Shown here: one piece after another, positions 9,121-18,751 of the stretch
Position numbering within the stretch: the stretch's first letter is position 1
Layout: each line of letters begins with the position of its first letter
Assembly: GCF_000020365.1 (NCBI RefSeq)
Contig: NC_012108.1
Coordinates: 4,906,001 to 4,970,000, forward strand
Origin: Desulforapulum autotrophicum HRM2
GTDB lineage: Bacteria > Desulfobacterota > Desulfobacteria > Desulfobacterales > Desulfobacteraceae
Direction of reading: 5' to 3'
DNA length: 64,000 nt
Made by a program: the position numbers and the translations under genes
Notes under the pieces: generated by a model
Database searches by the model: none
What the model saw: only the letters and a program-made list of their open reading frames with translations
What the model was told of the DNA's origin: nothing

Positions 9121-10106
9121 TCATTTTGTAACGTTGTACCTTGATTTTACACTTTCCATGATCACAAGGGTTAATAGGCTCAATCCAACACAGGTCAAAA
9201 ACGATGTCCACGAGAGCAGGGTTAACTTGAATATGTCTCTGAATGGAGGCACAAAATAGACGGTAAACAAGGAGACTAATGAGGCCATAACGCCTAAATT
9301 TAAATAGTGATTCTTAAAAAATCCTAATTTAAAGAGACTCAAAGATCTGCTGCGAACATTATAGCTGTGAATGAGCTGGGACAAGCTCAACGTAATAAAT
9401 GTCATGGTCCGAGCAGTTACCAGATCGGTTTGTTGACCAATCCTGAATGCCGTCAAGCTCAAAGCGCCAATCATGACACCCTGTAGAATAATCAAGCGTG
9501 CCAGACCATCACCAAGAATCGGCGTTTCCGGTTGACGTGGTTTTTGAGTCATCAAACCCTTTTCCGATGGTTCTAAGCCAAGTGCAATCGCTGGGAATGA
9601 ATCTGTAATCAAGTTGATCCATAAGATATGAATAGCAAGCAGCGGTGCTTTCCACCCGACAAGGATGGCAACCAGTAAGGTGACAATTTCACCGATATTC
9701 GAGGACAATAAAAACGTAACCGCTTTTCGAATGTTATCATAAATGGTTCTTCCTTCTTTAACAGCCGTTACAATTGTAGAGAAATTATCATCCGTCAAGA
9801 TCAAATCACTGGCTTCTTTTGCCACATCTGTACCTGTTATCCCCATGGCACAACCAATGTCAGCCCCTTTGAGTGCCGGTGCATCATTGACACCATCACC
9901 TGTCATTGCAACAATTTTACCCTTTTCCTTTAACGCTTTTACAATGCGAACTTTGTGGCTTGGAGACACTCTTGCGTAAACGGCAATTTGTTCTACTTCA
10001 GTTGAAAAGCGTTCCTCACTCAAAGCATCAAGTTCAGCCCCGGACAACGCTTTATCATCCGCTGCCATTATACCAAGCTCTCTTGCGATGGCCATGGCAG
10101 TTTCTT
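9121..10106 (-). pseudogene. P-type Ca2+-ATPase gene, 3' fragment
   Basis: This is the C-terminal part of a P2-type cation ATPase: KETAMAIARELG, the hinge motif VAMTGDGVNDAPALKGADIG, and six C-terminal membrane segments including ILWINLITDSFPAIALGLEP. The reading frame enters it from the palindromic insertion through HVGY and so lacks a real start. The N-terminal part is at 11854-13509. Together they would make a full pump of roughly 900 residues. The insertion lies exactly between the MITGD motif and KETA. Confidence 0.88.
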
Positions 10107-10221
10107 TATAACCCACATGTCCTAGCGGACACAACGAAGCATGAAACACTTGCAAAAAATGAAAAATGGTCATAACTATCCAATTTTTTTTATCTTCCCA
10201 AACAAAAGCGAAAGGATAGTC

Positions 10222-11478
10222 ATGACCAAGAGATCAAATAGCACATTAATCCAAATCGTTCACCCTATTTGTTGTGGTTTGGATGTTCATAAAGACAAAA
10301 TTTCAGCTTGTTTAATCACTTTGAATAATGCAGGAGGTGAGCACCATGAGATTCGAGAGTTTTCAACATTCACTCACGATCTGCAAGAAATGAAAAAATG
10401 GCTGCTTGATAATAATTGCCCAATTATAGCAATGGAAAGTACCGGGGTATACTGGCATCCGGTTTATAATACCATTGAAGATAAAATTGAAGTCGTTTTG
10501 GTGAATGCCAGACATATTAAAAACGTTCCTGGCCGAAAAACTGATATCTGTGACAGCAAGTGGCTTGCCGGACTGCTTCGACACGGTTTAGTAAGAGGTA
10601 GTTTCATCCCTCCGGGGAATGTCCGGGAATGGCGAGAATTAAGCCGATTGAGAAAAACATACACCGAATCCCTTGCCGATTATAAAAGACGTGTTCACAA
10701 GCTGTTCATTACTGCAAATATAAAAATTGATTCAATAGTTTCGGATTTGTTTGGTTTGACAGGCACGAACCTGATCAATTTATTATGCAATAATAGTGAA
10801 CTAAGCTTGGAAAAGGTCCAGGAGTGCACCAAAGGCGGCCTTAAGAAAAAAACGCAGGAACTGCATAAAAGCCTTAATGGATATTTCAAAGATCACCATC
10901 GTTTTCAACTTGTTGAGATGATGGAAATTATCAATATTTTTAAAAAAATGATTGAACAAGTTAATACTCGATTGGAATCTCTTACACGTGAGCACAAAGA
11001 TTTATTGGAGCGTTTAGACGAAATTCCAGGTGTTGATAAAAAATCGGCACAATCCATTATAGGAGAAGTCGGGGTTACGCTAAATGAATTCAAAACTATG
11101 TCAGCATTTGTTTCATGGGCAGGCCTGTGCCCCGGGAATAATGAAAGTGCAGGAAAACGGAAAAGTGGCAGAAATGCAGTTAGAAATCATCCATTCAAAA
11201 CGATTTTAGTCCAGGTTGCATGGGCAGCAATCAAGAAAAAAGGCTCTTATTACAAGGCCAAATATTACAAACTGAAATCCAGGAGAGGTGCCAGAAAGGC
11301 CATTGTTGCTATAGCCCATAGAATTGCAAAAGCCATTTACAGCATCATTAAAAATGCAGACACGTATAAAGATCTTGGCGAAGAGTACCTGAGCAAGCCC
11401 AACAAGCAAAGAGTATTAAAAAATTTAGCAAAAAAGGCTGATGAATTAGGCATGAAACTTGTGCCTTGTGGAAATTAA
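10222..11478 (+). CDS. IS110-family transposase
   Basis: A 418-residue DEDD transposase. The N-terminal RuvC-like domain shows GLDVHKDKISAC, MESTGVYWHPVY and DICDSKWLAGLLRHGLV. A coiled-coil middle is followed by the C-terminal Tnp_20 domain with LDEIPGVDKKSAQSIIGEVG and SWAGLCPGNNESAGKRKSGR, where the family's catalytic serine lies. The ATG at 10222 is favoured by the upstream AAAGGA; a longer open frame from 10141 runs into the palindromic element and is probably not translated. IS110-family enzymes are guided by a structured RNA from the element's own non-coding end. Confidence 0.9.
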   Translation: MTKRSNSTLIQIVHPICCGLDVHKDKISACLITLNNAGGEHHEIREFSTFTHDLQEMKKWLLDNNCPIIAMESTGVYWHPVYNTIEDKIEVVLVNARHIKNVPGRKTDICDSKWLAGLLRHGLVRGSFIPPGNVREWRELSRLRKTYTESLADYKRRVHKLFITANIKIDSIVSDLFGLTGTNLINLLCNNSELSLEKVQECTKGGLKKKTQELHKSLNGYFKDHHRFQLVEMMEIINIFKKMIEQVNTRLESLTREHKDLLERLDEIPGVDKKSAQSIIGEVGVTLNEFKTMSAFVSWAGLCPGNNESAGKRKSGRNAVRNHPFKTILVQVAWAAIKKKGSYYKAKYYKLKSRRGARKAIVAIAHRIAKAIYSIIKNADTYKDLGEEYLSKPNKQRVLKNLAKKADELGMKLVPCGN

Positions 11479-11848
11479 TCGAATTGACAGCACGTTTTTA
11501 ACAGGTATTGTTTAGAGAAGGACAGCAGACAAAGAAATTATTGATTCGGTAAACAAACGTCGGATGATCAAATGAAGCCTTAGAGCGCGAATATAACATG
11601 ACGGGTCGGTTTTTTGCACAACAAACTGTTAGTCCTCCATCGGGGGAACTACGCATATAAAACTTATCTAAAATAAACCGACCACTACTGATGATTTAAA
11701 AACTTGTCTTCCGTGCCTGAATTATTAACCCGACAGGAAGAATTCTATCGATTTGATATTTTCAATCTGTAGCGTCAATCAAAGTGTTCTTGGGACAAGA
11801 CCCAAAAACCAACAGGATACTATTCCCTTTTTCGAGGGGAGTGTTACA
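11479..11848 (+). other. Non-coding flank of the IS110 element, candidate bridge-RNA region
   Basis: About 370 bp downstream of the transposase hold no credible gene. Short inverted stretches are present (ACGGGTCGGTTTTTTG against CCGACC further on; CTTGGGACAAGACCCAAG). In the IS1111 branch of IS110 the guide (bridge/seek) RNA is encoded downstream of the transposase, so this is where it would be expected. I cannot identify guide loops by eye. The far end (about 11820-11848) belongs to the palindromic host element. Confidence 0.3.
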
Positions 11849-11853
11849 TATAA

Positions 11854-13509
11854 ATCACCTGTTATCATAACAACACGGATGCCTGCAGCGTGTGCTGTGG
11901 CAACGGCATGTTTTACCTGTTCACGCGGGGGGTCCATCATGGCTGTCAAACCGATAAAAACAAGCCCCTTTTCAACGGTTTCAGACGTCATCTGTCCAGG
12001 CAACCGATCAACAACCTGATAGGCATAACCAAGTATACGCAGTGCTTCTTTTGACAAGGCCTTCACTTCATTGATTATCCGTGTCTTGTCTGCATCCGTA
12101 AGGGGGTGTATGCCATCAGGGGACATCAGATGGTCACACCGTTCAAGCAATTGATCTGCTGCACCTTTTACTGACACCCGATATCCACCGTTTTGTTCAT
12201 GAAAGGTGCTCATGAGTTTGCGATCGGAATCAAATGGGACTTCACCTTTGCGTTTACCGGCGTCCAAAGATCCCTGGTTGATGCCAAACAACTGCCCCAT
12301 GACAAGCAGAGCCGTTTCAGTGGGATCGCCGACAAGCAGGGTGCCATCACTATTTTCGCTTAAACCGGCATCGTTACAATATACAGCCGTTTCAATGAGC
12401 ATGCGTAGCCTGTCATCGAGTGTCTTAATTTTAGACACTTCAACCCGTTCATCAATCACTATGTGTGTGACGGTCATTTTGTTTTGCGTTAATGTGCCTG
12501 TTTTATCGGAGCAAATCACCGATGCAGCACCTAAAGTTTCAACGGCTGGCAATTTCCTCACAATCGCATTGCTTTTGATCATCCGTTTCACGCCCATGGC
12601 CAGAACAATCGTCACAATTGCAGGCAGGCCTTCCGGAATGGCAGCAACGGCCAATGAAATGGCAATCATCAGCATTTCAAACACTTCGCGTCCCTGTAAC
12701 CAGCCAACTACAAAAATAAAAGCACATATCCCTACTGCACTGATTCCGAGTATTTTACCCAGCTGGGCCAATCGAATTTGCAGTGGTGTCTTTTCCTCTA
12801 CTTCTCGACTCAAAAGACCGGCAATATGCCCTATTTCAGTGTTCATGCCCGTCTGAGTGACAACCATCCGCCCCCGCCCCGCACTTACACGGGATGTGGC
12901 ATATGCCATATTGTAACGATCACCAAGCGGTGGATTATCCTCTAAAATCATCCGGGTATGTTTATCAACAGGAACAGATTCCCCTGTCAATTGAGATTCT
13001 TCGATTTTCAATCCAGCTGTTTCAATCAGGCGCCCGTCAGCCGGCACCACGTCTCCCGAATTCAACTGTACAATATCTCCTGCAACCAAGTCGATGGAAG
13101 GTAATTTAAGAAGGACACCACCCCTTAGGACTTGTGCATATGGAATCTGCATTTTTTTCAATGCCTGCATTGACTTTTCAGCATTGTTTTCCTGCACAAA
13201 ACCCAGAACACCATTTAAAAAGACAATGGCCAAAATAATAAACCCATCAGCTGTTTCGTGTGCAAGAAAACTGATGGCAGCAGCACCAATCAAAATAAAA
13301 ATCATTACATCATTAAATTGATTGATAAATCGTCTCCAAGGTGGCACCGGCGACTCTTGGGTCAGAGCATTTGGACCATTTTCCATCAACCGCTGTTTGG
13401 AAACCAATGGATCAAGCCCATCACTGGGCTTAACGCCTAATTGCTCACAAACAGCTTCCTTCGTTTTTTGATAAAACATCATTTCCTCTGTGATTTTATA
13501 TTCCGACAA
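11854..13509 (-). pseudogene. P-type Ca2+-ATPase gene, 5' fragment
   Basis: About 550 residues of a P2-type ATPase: the N-terminal cation-transporter domain (LVSKQRLMENGPNALTQ), actuator loop with ESQLTGESVPVDK, the calcium-site motif PEGLPAIVT, the phosphorylation motif SDKTGTLTQNKMTVTH, the nucleotide-binding domain (KGAADQLLERC) and the hinge AAGIRVVMITGD. After MITGD the frame runs into the insertion and ends in unrelated residues. PEGLP points to calcium or manganese rather than heavy metals. The pump should be inactive. Confidence 0.88.
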
Positions 13510-13707
13510 AATTTAATACCTAAAAATCATATCCCAGGCAAAACATAAACACAAATATCCCTGCCCTCTTTTAACAGGCCAATCAGCCGGGCGGCGAATA
13601 GCGACACAAGCCGAAAGGACTAAACAGTTTGATTAACGAAAACCCCAAAAACCGCGCGACCTAGCCTGGTCCGTGTACAAGGGGCTTGTTGGAGCTTTTA
13701 TTTTTGC

Positions 13708-13750
13708 TTGACAATTTAATACACATACGTACAACATACTGTACAGGAGG
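13708..13750 (+). promoter_or_regulatory. Promoter and likely autoregulatory operator of the YefM-like gene
   Basis: TTGACA at 13708-13713 is a perfect -35. TACAAC at 13730-13735 is a plausible -10 after 16 bp. A palindrome GTAC-N8-GTAC (13729-13744) overlaps the -10 and precedes the AGGAGG ribosome-binding site at 13745-13750. Antitoxins of this family repress their own promoter at such palindromes. Confidence 0.55.
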
Positions 13751-13758
13751 AATCAAAA

Positions 13759-13974
13759 ATGGAAGCTATAACATATACCGCTGCAAGACAAAACCTTGCA
13801 AAAACAATGGATAAGGTCTGTGATGATCGCTCGCCAATTATTGTGACACGCAAATCATCAAAGTCTGTTGTTATTATTTCACTTGCTGATTATGAATCGC
13901 TTGAAGAAACAGCATATCTTTTGCGATCACCTAAAAATGCAATTGAAATAGCACAACTCCGATACCACTATTGA
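13759..13974 (+). pseudogene. YefM/Phd-family antitoxin, C-terminus altered, toxin gene missing
   Basis: A 71-residue protein. The first 60 residues are a clear YefM-type antitoxin (ITYTAARQNLAKTMDKVCDD, PIIVTRKSSKSVVIISLADYESLEETAYLLRSPKNA). The usual ending that neutralises the toxin is replaced by IEIAQLRYHY, consistent with a frameshift or a truncation by the transposase remnant downstream. No YoeB-type toxin frame follows. The DNA-binding part is intact, so it might still repress its own promoter. Confidence 0.65.
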
Positions 13975-14060
13975 CTATTTATATCCTGCCCCAACCTATC
14001 CGCCCCCAAGTCGACCAGTTTCTGTTTTTTATCATTATTCAATCGGCGTTTCTCCCATCA

Positions 14061-14446
14061 TCAAGCAGCCTCTTTCCATATATAACGATGGTAAAGCCCT
14101 CCAACCCTTAGAAGGGGTATCAACATACCATTTTTCGGTTCAAATTGTACCTGAAGTTCGAACGGTGCATCTTTTGAAAGGCAGAGGTGGGTTCTATTTG
14201 GTTTTGTATTCCAGGGATATGCGCCTATAATTTGTTGAGCAGTCCATCGGGCTGTCGGATTCAAGATTACATTAAAGTGAGCAACTTTCCATCGTTCATG
14301 CCATAGGATTACAAATACATACAAAATTTTGAAATTGGCTGTTGGTACAGTGAAAAAAATTGTTTCCATAATGCTTGAGGGATCTATCAGTCCCTACTGG
14401 AATTGTCAATAATTTCAGCTAAGACGGATTAATGCGAAGGACAGGT
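14061..14446 (-). pseudogene. Decayed rve-type transposase, internally deleted
   Basis: The minus strand starts with the terminal motif TGTCCTTCGCA (near 14446) and a leader like that of the copy at 44807-45549. The coding part then begins in the catalytic domain (FFTVPTANFKILYVFVILWHERWKVAHF, NPTARWTAQQIIGAYPWNT) and jumps to a C-terminal block (LIPLLRVGGLYHRYIWKEAA). The N-terminal helix-turn-helix half and part of the core are deleted, so it cannot be active. Confidence 0.7.
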
Positions 14447-14470
14447 CAAAACGTTAACCTAAAATAATTT

Positions 14471-15127
14471 TCAATCTTCTTTTACAATCAGATTTTTCAA
14501 TTCATTTTGATCATCCTGCCTGATGGGAAAGTTCACCTGAAGCAGTTGTCCAACCTCTTTTACTGCATGACAGATAGCTTCTGCCTGGTTTTTATATTTA
14601 ATACCTCGGGTAATGATATGGATAATTTTATCCCATTGGTCCTTTGACACCTTACTATTGATGCCCTGGTCTCCAAGGACCCAAACCCTACGTTCGAAAA
14701 CAGAGATAAAGATCAAAACACCTGTCCCATATCGAGTTCGATGAAGTCCCTCACGAAAAAAACTGGTAGTTGCCGCTTCCTCAACTTCTTCCTGAATTTC
14801 TCGTTGGGAAATGAACTGACGTTTCAACCAGGAAATGTTTTTACACGCCTGATGAAAGGCCATGAAACAGACGGCGAAAACACCTATAAAAAACAAACAA
14901 TTACGGTCACCGATCCACAACCATCCGCCGATGTAATGAGTAAGCACCAATGAGATCGGAAGGGCAAACACGACACCACAAATCACATCTGCCATGGGGT
15001 ATGTGTAACTGTGAGAAACCACCATGGGAACGATTTCACCGGCGGTTTTCTGTTCCGCTTCCTTAACCGTTTGAATAATTTTTTTCCTGTCTTGATCAGA
15101 TAAAAACTGTTGGGCTAAAGATTTCAT
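14471..15127 (-). CDS. TPM-domain protein, membrane-associated
   Basis: About 218 residues. An N-terminal TPM-domain segment (QQFLSDQDRKKIIQTVKEAEQKTAGEIVPMVV) precedes two or three hydrophobic segments (VICGVVFALPISLVLTHYIGG, CLFFIGVFAVCFMAF) and a cytoplasmic TPM half ending in GVLIFISVFERRVWVLGDQGI. TPM-domain proteins are linked to envelope or membrane-protein maintenance, but the biochemical role is not settled. It begins within 3 bp of the end of the upstream TPM gene (TAATAATG), and with lemA forms a three-gene operon. Confidence 0.75.
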   Translation of the reverse strand: MKSLAQQFLSDQDRKKIIQTVKEAEQKTAGEIVPMVVSHSYTYPMADVICGVVFALPISLVLTHYIGGWLWIGDRNCLFFIGVFAVCFMAFHQACKNISWLKRQFISQREIQEEVEEAATTSFFREGLHRTRYGTGVLIFISVFERRVWVLGDQGINSKVSKDQWDKIIHIITRGIKYKNQAEAICHAVKEVGQLLQVNFPIRQDDQNELKNLIVKED

Positions 15128-15129
15128 TA

Positions 15130-16041
15130 TTACCACCCCCCGGAGGCACCGCCGCCTCCAAAACCACCGCCGCCCCCTGAAAAACCGCCAAATCCACCGC
15201 TGCCAAACCCACTGCCACCGGAACCGCCACCCAACCAGAATCCCCCGCCATGTCTGTTTTGAGGAGAGGAAGGGTTAGATCTCAGAGGGGATCCCAAAAA
15301 ACTCATTGCAAATCCCCCAAGGGCACCGATGGGGATCATAACCATAGACCAGAAAAAACCAAAATTAAAAACCATGCCCCAAAGGATGGGAAAAAGGATC
15401 CCCCCGGACAGGATACCGAACCTACGACGGACCCGCCCCATCCTGTTAACTAGGAAAGTGAAGACAATTAAACTGAATAGATTTGAGGGCCATGCACCCA
15501 CGCGAGGTTCAGGACGGTGGATTTCTCCTTCTGCATTGAATTCACCATGAACCGCATGGATCATGCTTTGAACTCCAGCTATCACGCCGCGATCAAAATT
15601 GCCAGTTTTAAACTGGGGAACGATGATGTTCGAAATGATACGCCCGGCCACCAAGTCGGTCAAGGTTCCTTCCAAACCATACCCGACTTCAATGCGGAGT
15701 TTACGGTCATTTTTAGAAATTATCAATATAGCACCGTTATCCAGATTTTTCCGGCCAATTTTCCAGACATCGGCTACCCGAATCGAGTAATCCTCGATAT
15801 TCTCCCCTTCAAGGGAAAGAAGGGTAAGCACAACAATTTGTGTGGAATCGGTTCGCTCTAAATCGCTGAGCACGATTTCAAGCTGATTTACCGTGGCAGA
15901 AGAGAGCATCCCGGCATAGTCGTTCACCCGTCCCTTCAGTTCCGGCACCTCCAAAGCATATACCCGAACAACGCACAAAAAGATCAAAAGACTGCCCACC
16001 CACATATAATTTATCAGCCTTCTCATAATAAATTTATTCAT
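15130..16041 (-). CDS. YgcG-like TPM-domain protein with glycine-rich tail
   Basis: About 303 residues from the ATG at 16041. It has a signal-anchor (YMWVGSLLIFLCVVRVYALEVP), the periplasmic TPM domain (LKGRVNDYAGMLSSATVNQLE, TQIVVLTLLSLEGENIEDYSIRV, GAILIISKNDRKLRIEVGYGLEG), two membrane segments near residues 195-250 and a strongly glycine- and serine-rich C-terminal tail ending GGGASGGW. That tail is typical of YgcG proteins. It starts 13 bp after lemA, a common pairing across bacteria. Confidence 0.85.
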   Translation of the reverse strand: MNKFIMRRLINYMWVGSLLIFLCVVRVYALEVPELKGRVNDYAGMLSSATVNQLEIVLSDLERTDSTQIVVLTLLSLEGENIEDYSIRVADVWKIGRKNLDNGAILIISKNDRKLRIEVGYGLEGTLTDLVAGRIISNIIVPQFKTGNFDRGVIAGVQSMIHAVHGEFNAEGEIHRPEPRVGAWPSNLFSLIVFTFLVNRMGRVRRRFGILSGGILFPILWGMVFNFGFFWSMVMIPIGALGGFAMSFLGSPLRSNPSSPQNRHGGGFWLGGGSGGSGFGSGGFGGFSGGGGGFGGGGASGGW

Positions 16042-16054
16042 GTGTTCTCGCTTA

Positions 16055-16645
16055 TTAACCGAAGTTGACTTTGGGTACACTTTTTGCCGGCTCATCTGCC
16101 TTGAAATATTCCTTCCGGTCAAGGTGAAGCAGAAAACTGTTGGTGAGACTGTTCGGAAATTTTCGAATGGAAGAATTGAACAGTTCCACGGCTTGGTTAT
16201 ATCTTTGACGTGCTACGTTGATACGGTTTTCAGTCCCTTCCAATTGATTTTGAAGATCCAGGAAATTCTGATTGGCCTTGAGATCTGGGTATTTCTCAAC
16301 AACGACCATAAGCCTGGAGAGTGCAGAGGAAAGTCCTCCCTGCATTTGGCTGAGACGCGCCATAGCGTCTGCGCTGCCCAGATCCTTGTTGGAGACTTGA
16401 ACGGATGTTGCTTTGGACCGAGCCTCAATAACCGCTTCAAGCGTTTCTTTTTCATGGGCAGCATACCCTTTAACGGTCTCCACAAGGTTTGGAATCAAGT
16501 CGCCGCGCCTCTGGAGATTGGATTCCACATCCCCCCATGCCTTGAATACAGATTCTTCATTTTGTTGTATACTGTTGTATCCGCAACTGGATATCAGGCT
16601 GAATGAAAGGAGCACCACCATTAAACGAACAAGATTTTTAATCAT
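16055..16645 (-). CDS. lemA: LemA family lipoprotein
   Basis: A 196-residue protein from the ATG at 16645, which has GGAGG at good spacing; the longer frame to 16795 lacks this. The N-terminus is a lipoprotein signal with the lipobox LISSC. The LemA pattern follows: [47 protein letters not shown] and a C-terminal [19 protein letters not shown] helix. LemA has a coiled-coil four-helix fold and an unknown role; the two TPM genes directly downstream are its usual partners. Confidence 0.88.
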   Translation of the reverse strand: MIKNLVRLMVVLLSFSLISSCGYNSIQQNEESVFKAWGDVESNLQRRGDLIPNLVETVKGYAAHEKETLEAVIEARSKATSVQVSNKDLGSADAMARLSQMQGGLSSALSRLMVVVEKYPDLKANQNFLDLQNQLEGTENRINVARQRYNQAVELFNSSIRKFPNSLTNSFLLHLDRKEYFKADEPAKSVPKVNFG

Positions 16646-17054
16646 TGATACCTCCAAAATTTTCCAACCATTTGTCTTTTTCTGGATCTCCCCCTGTGCT
16701 CTACAAATCACCGCTGCAATACAAGCAACATTACGAGCTGCCTGATTGAAATAACTGGCATTTTTTACACCAGATGATAATTTGCTAAACCCCACAATCC
16801 AACGCTTTGGAAGGCTAAATTCTATTAATCACATTCTCGAAAATTTCCATATGGGACTTCATTCTTATGCCATGCAATAGGCTCTTCACATACCCTATAT
16901 GAATCACGAATAGGATTTATTAATTTCACACCTTTCTTTCTCAAAATTGTGGGTTAACACACCTTCCAATTTATCAAGGGAGGATCATCGGCGGAATCTG
17001 CCATATTTGATAATGCCTTTCCACGGCTTCTTCCTTAACGTTAGAAAGGGAGGC

Positions 17055-17384
17055 TCAATCTGTCTTGACACCTTCGGTGAGTAAAAGGGCGACCAGACAG
17101 GTTTTACAAATACCTTCACACATGGTGTCAAAATAGGGCCAGGAGCCGTGCTGTGCAAAGATGGTCCCGGGGCCGTTGTCGAATTTGTATCCGTCTATTC
17201 TTTTTAAATTTCGTTCAAGCCTCATATCGAAACTCCACCCCTTTTCAACCAGAATCTCCATGATACGCCAGGCCTGGGTGAGATATTCCTCATCCCTCAA
17301 CCCTCCAAGTTTGACATTAAAATTTTTTCCCACGATATCCAGGAGGGGCGCTTCCTCCAAAGCCAATATGGTATCTCTATCCAT
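17055..17384 (-). CDS. Hypothetical protein, 109 aa
   Basis: I do not recognise this gene. It encodes a soluble 109-residue protein with a mostly helical, charged N-terminal half (ALEEAPLLDIVGKNFNV, EEYLTQAWRIMEILVEKGW). Near the C-terminus, MCEGICKTC may bind a metal or form a disulphide. The frame is intact and the ATG is preceded by an AGGAGA-like site. It stands alone between two intergenic gaps. Confidence 0.55.
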   Translation of the reverse strand: MDRDTILALEEAPLLDIVGKNFNVKLGGLRDEEYLTQAWRIMEILVEKGWSFDMRLERNLKRIDGYKFDNGPGTIFAQHGSWPYFDTMCEGICKTCLVALLLTEGVKTD

Positions 17385-17727
17385 GCTATTTATCTCCTGA
17401 CATTAATATTATTACTATGTCCCAAAAAGGCTTTTTGCAACCTCCTGTCAAGCACTTTTAATTTATTTTAAATTTTGGGCAAAGTTACCACCGTCTAAAA
17501 ACCCTTGGCAAATAGTATTATTACCCGGTACCTTTATCTTCTATGGTTTTTGACTATAAAGGAATTTTTTGAAATTATTTTAAATCTATTAACAAGGAAT
17601 TACGTCTATTTGTTTGGTTCGACCCCATCTTGTCATTACGGCTGTTTGCTTGATCCGCCCCCCCTTATATTCAAGCCAAATACTGATAACCGGATCAATA
17701 TTATAAACATATATTTCCCCTTTTGGT
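17385..17727. other. Intergenic region, nothing recognised
   Basis: About 340 bp of AT-rich sequence between a hypothetical gene and the ferredoxin gene, both on the minus strand. I see no gene and no clear terminator or repeat. Confidence 0.5.
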
Positions 17728-18096
17728 TTAGTCTGCATATTCCGTATTCTGCAGAATTTTAAGCTGCTCTATGGTTTGTTCGGTCACTTTTTTATTTTTA
17801 GTAAAAAAACGTTGCAAACGTTCAATAAGCTGTTTTTGTTTCGTCTTATCATTGGAATAATATTCATGCGTTAGCAATTTTTTGGCCCAAATTAAATTAG
17901 ATTGCACTTCTTCAGGGATTCGTTCTCCGTCATGACGAACTGCATTTTCTGGGCATACATCATGACAAACCCCACATCGTATACATTCGTCTTCATCTAT
18001 AAAGGCAATGTCTTCTTCCATCGAAATTGCCTCGACAGAACATTCATCGATGCATGTTTGGCATCCCGTACACAATTCTTTATTTATCCATGGCAT
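17728..18096 (-). CDS. 2x[4Fe-4S] ferredoxin-domain protein
   Basis: A 122-residue protein. Two classical clusters are visible: CTGCQTCIDEC (then a cysteine-free SVEAIS in place of the usual proline) and CIRCGVCHDVCP. The roughly 60-residue C-terminal tail is helical and charged (SNLIWAKKLLTHEYY, QLIERLQRFFTKNKK) and unusual for a plain ferredoxin. The first cluster lacks the usual Pro after its fourth cysteine. It probably carries low-potential electrons in the cytoplasm; no partner enzyme gene is adjacent. Confidence 0.85.
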   Translation of the reverse strand: MPWINKELCTGCQTCIDECSVEAISMEEDIAFIDEDECIRCGVCHDVCPENAVRHDGERIPEEVQSNLIWAKKLLTHEYYSNDKTKQKQLIERLQRFFTKNKKVTEQTIEQLKILQNTEYAD

Positions 18097-18751
18097 TTCG
18101 TTTTATCTCCTTTTTTTAACTTAATAAATTCCTGCAGTTTATTACAATGTTTACCTCGCTATCTTGCCTAGGTGCAGCGGTTTGTTAACAGGCCCGATAA
18201 AAATGGGATAAGGGCTATCATCCTTGATTGCCGCTGAAGCTTTCGCGGCGCTGTCTGTATTAACCATGTTATACCGCTACGCTTGCTAAAGATTCAGCGT
18301 TAACATATTACCGGGCGATTGTCCATCCCACGCCCGGCGTCCTGGTTAACATTTTCATCAATAGTTTATCCAGTGCATTATATGGTTATTAAAACATCCT
18401 GTTTTTCTTCAAAACACTTTTTCTGGGTCAAAAACATAGCTACAAGAACAAAAGAGGACCTAAAAAGGAGGGCAATATCCCACTCGCGCAAGCTTCAAAA
18501 ATGCCGGGCCGGGTTTCAAATTACTTCAAACTTCCTAAAATTAAATATTCTGCATAAAGGTCGGGTAAATAATTACCGGTTTAATAATTATTTTAATCAT
18601 CAATTTTGAAACAAGGATTTTTTACTCTAATTAATTGGGGTGGGTAAAAAAAATATGTATATTCTTACCCCCCTTCAACTATATAAAAATATGATATTAT
18701 CATAATAGTCATAACCTTACCGAACAACAAAACTCGGCAAGGTCATAATTT
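18097..18751. other. Intergenic region with several hairpins
   Basis: No gene is supported over 655 bp. Three inverted repeats stand out: GCCGC/GCGGC near 18229-18251, GGGTAA (18642-18647) against TTACCC (18665-18670), and a stem of about 11 bp at about 18708-18746 (ACCTTACCG / CGGCAAGGT) just past the chemotaxis receptor stop. The last could act as a terminator for that gene, though it lacks a clear T-run. A GTTAACAGG / CCTGGTTAAC pair brackets 18184-18350. Confidence 0.4.

Larger units (their letters stand above)
10107..11853 (-). mobile_element. TTATA-bounded palindromic element carrying an IS110-family element (copy D)
   Basis: On the minus strand the insertion starts TTATATGTAACACT and ends AGTGTTTCATGCTTCGTTG, hairpin GTCCGCTAGGAC, ATGTGGG, TTATA. 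These ends match the other palindromic elements here (for example 32805-33107), so the outer part is one of that family. The roughly 1.7 kb core holds an IS110-type transposase on the opposite strand. The most economical reading is nested: the palindromic element inserted in the ATPase gene, then an IS110 element inserted in the palindrome. Exact IS110 ends were not determined. Confidence 0.75.

Noticed and set aside
18178-18360. GTTAACAGG / CCTGGTTAAC pair as a possible attC or attachment site
   Set aside because: The arms match only partly and are 160 bp apart, with no integrase or cassette gene around. Kept only as a note in the intergenic entry.
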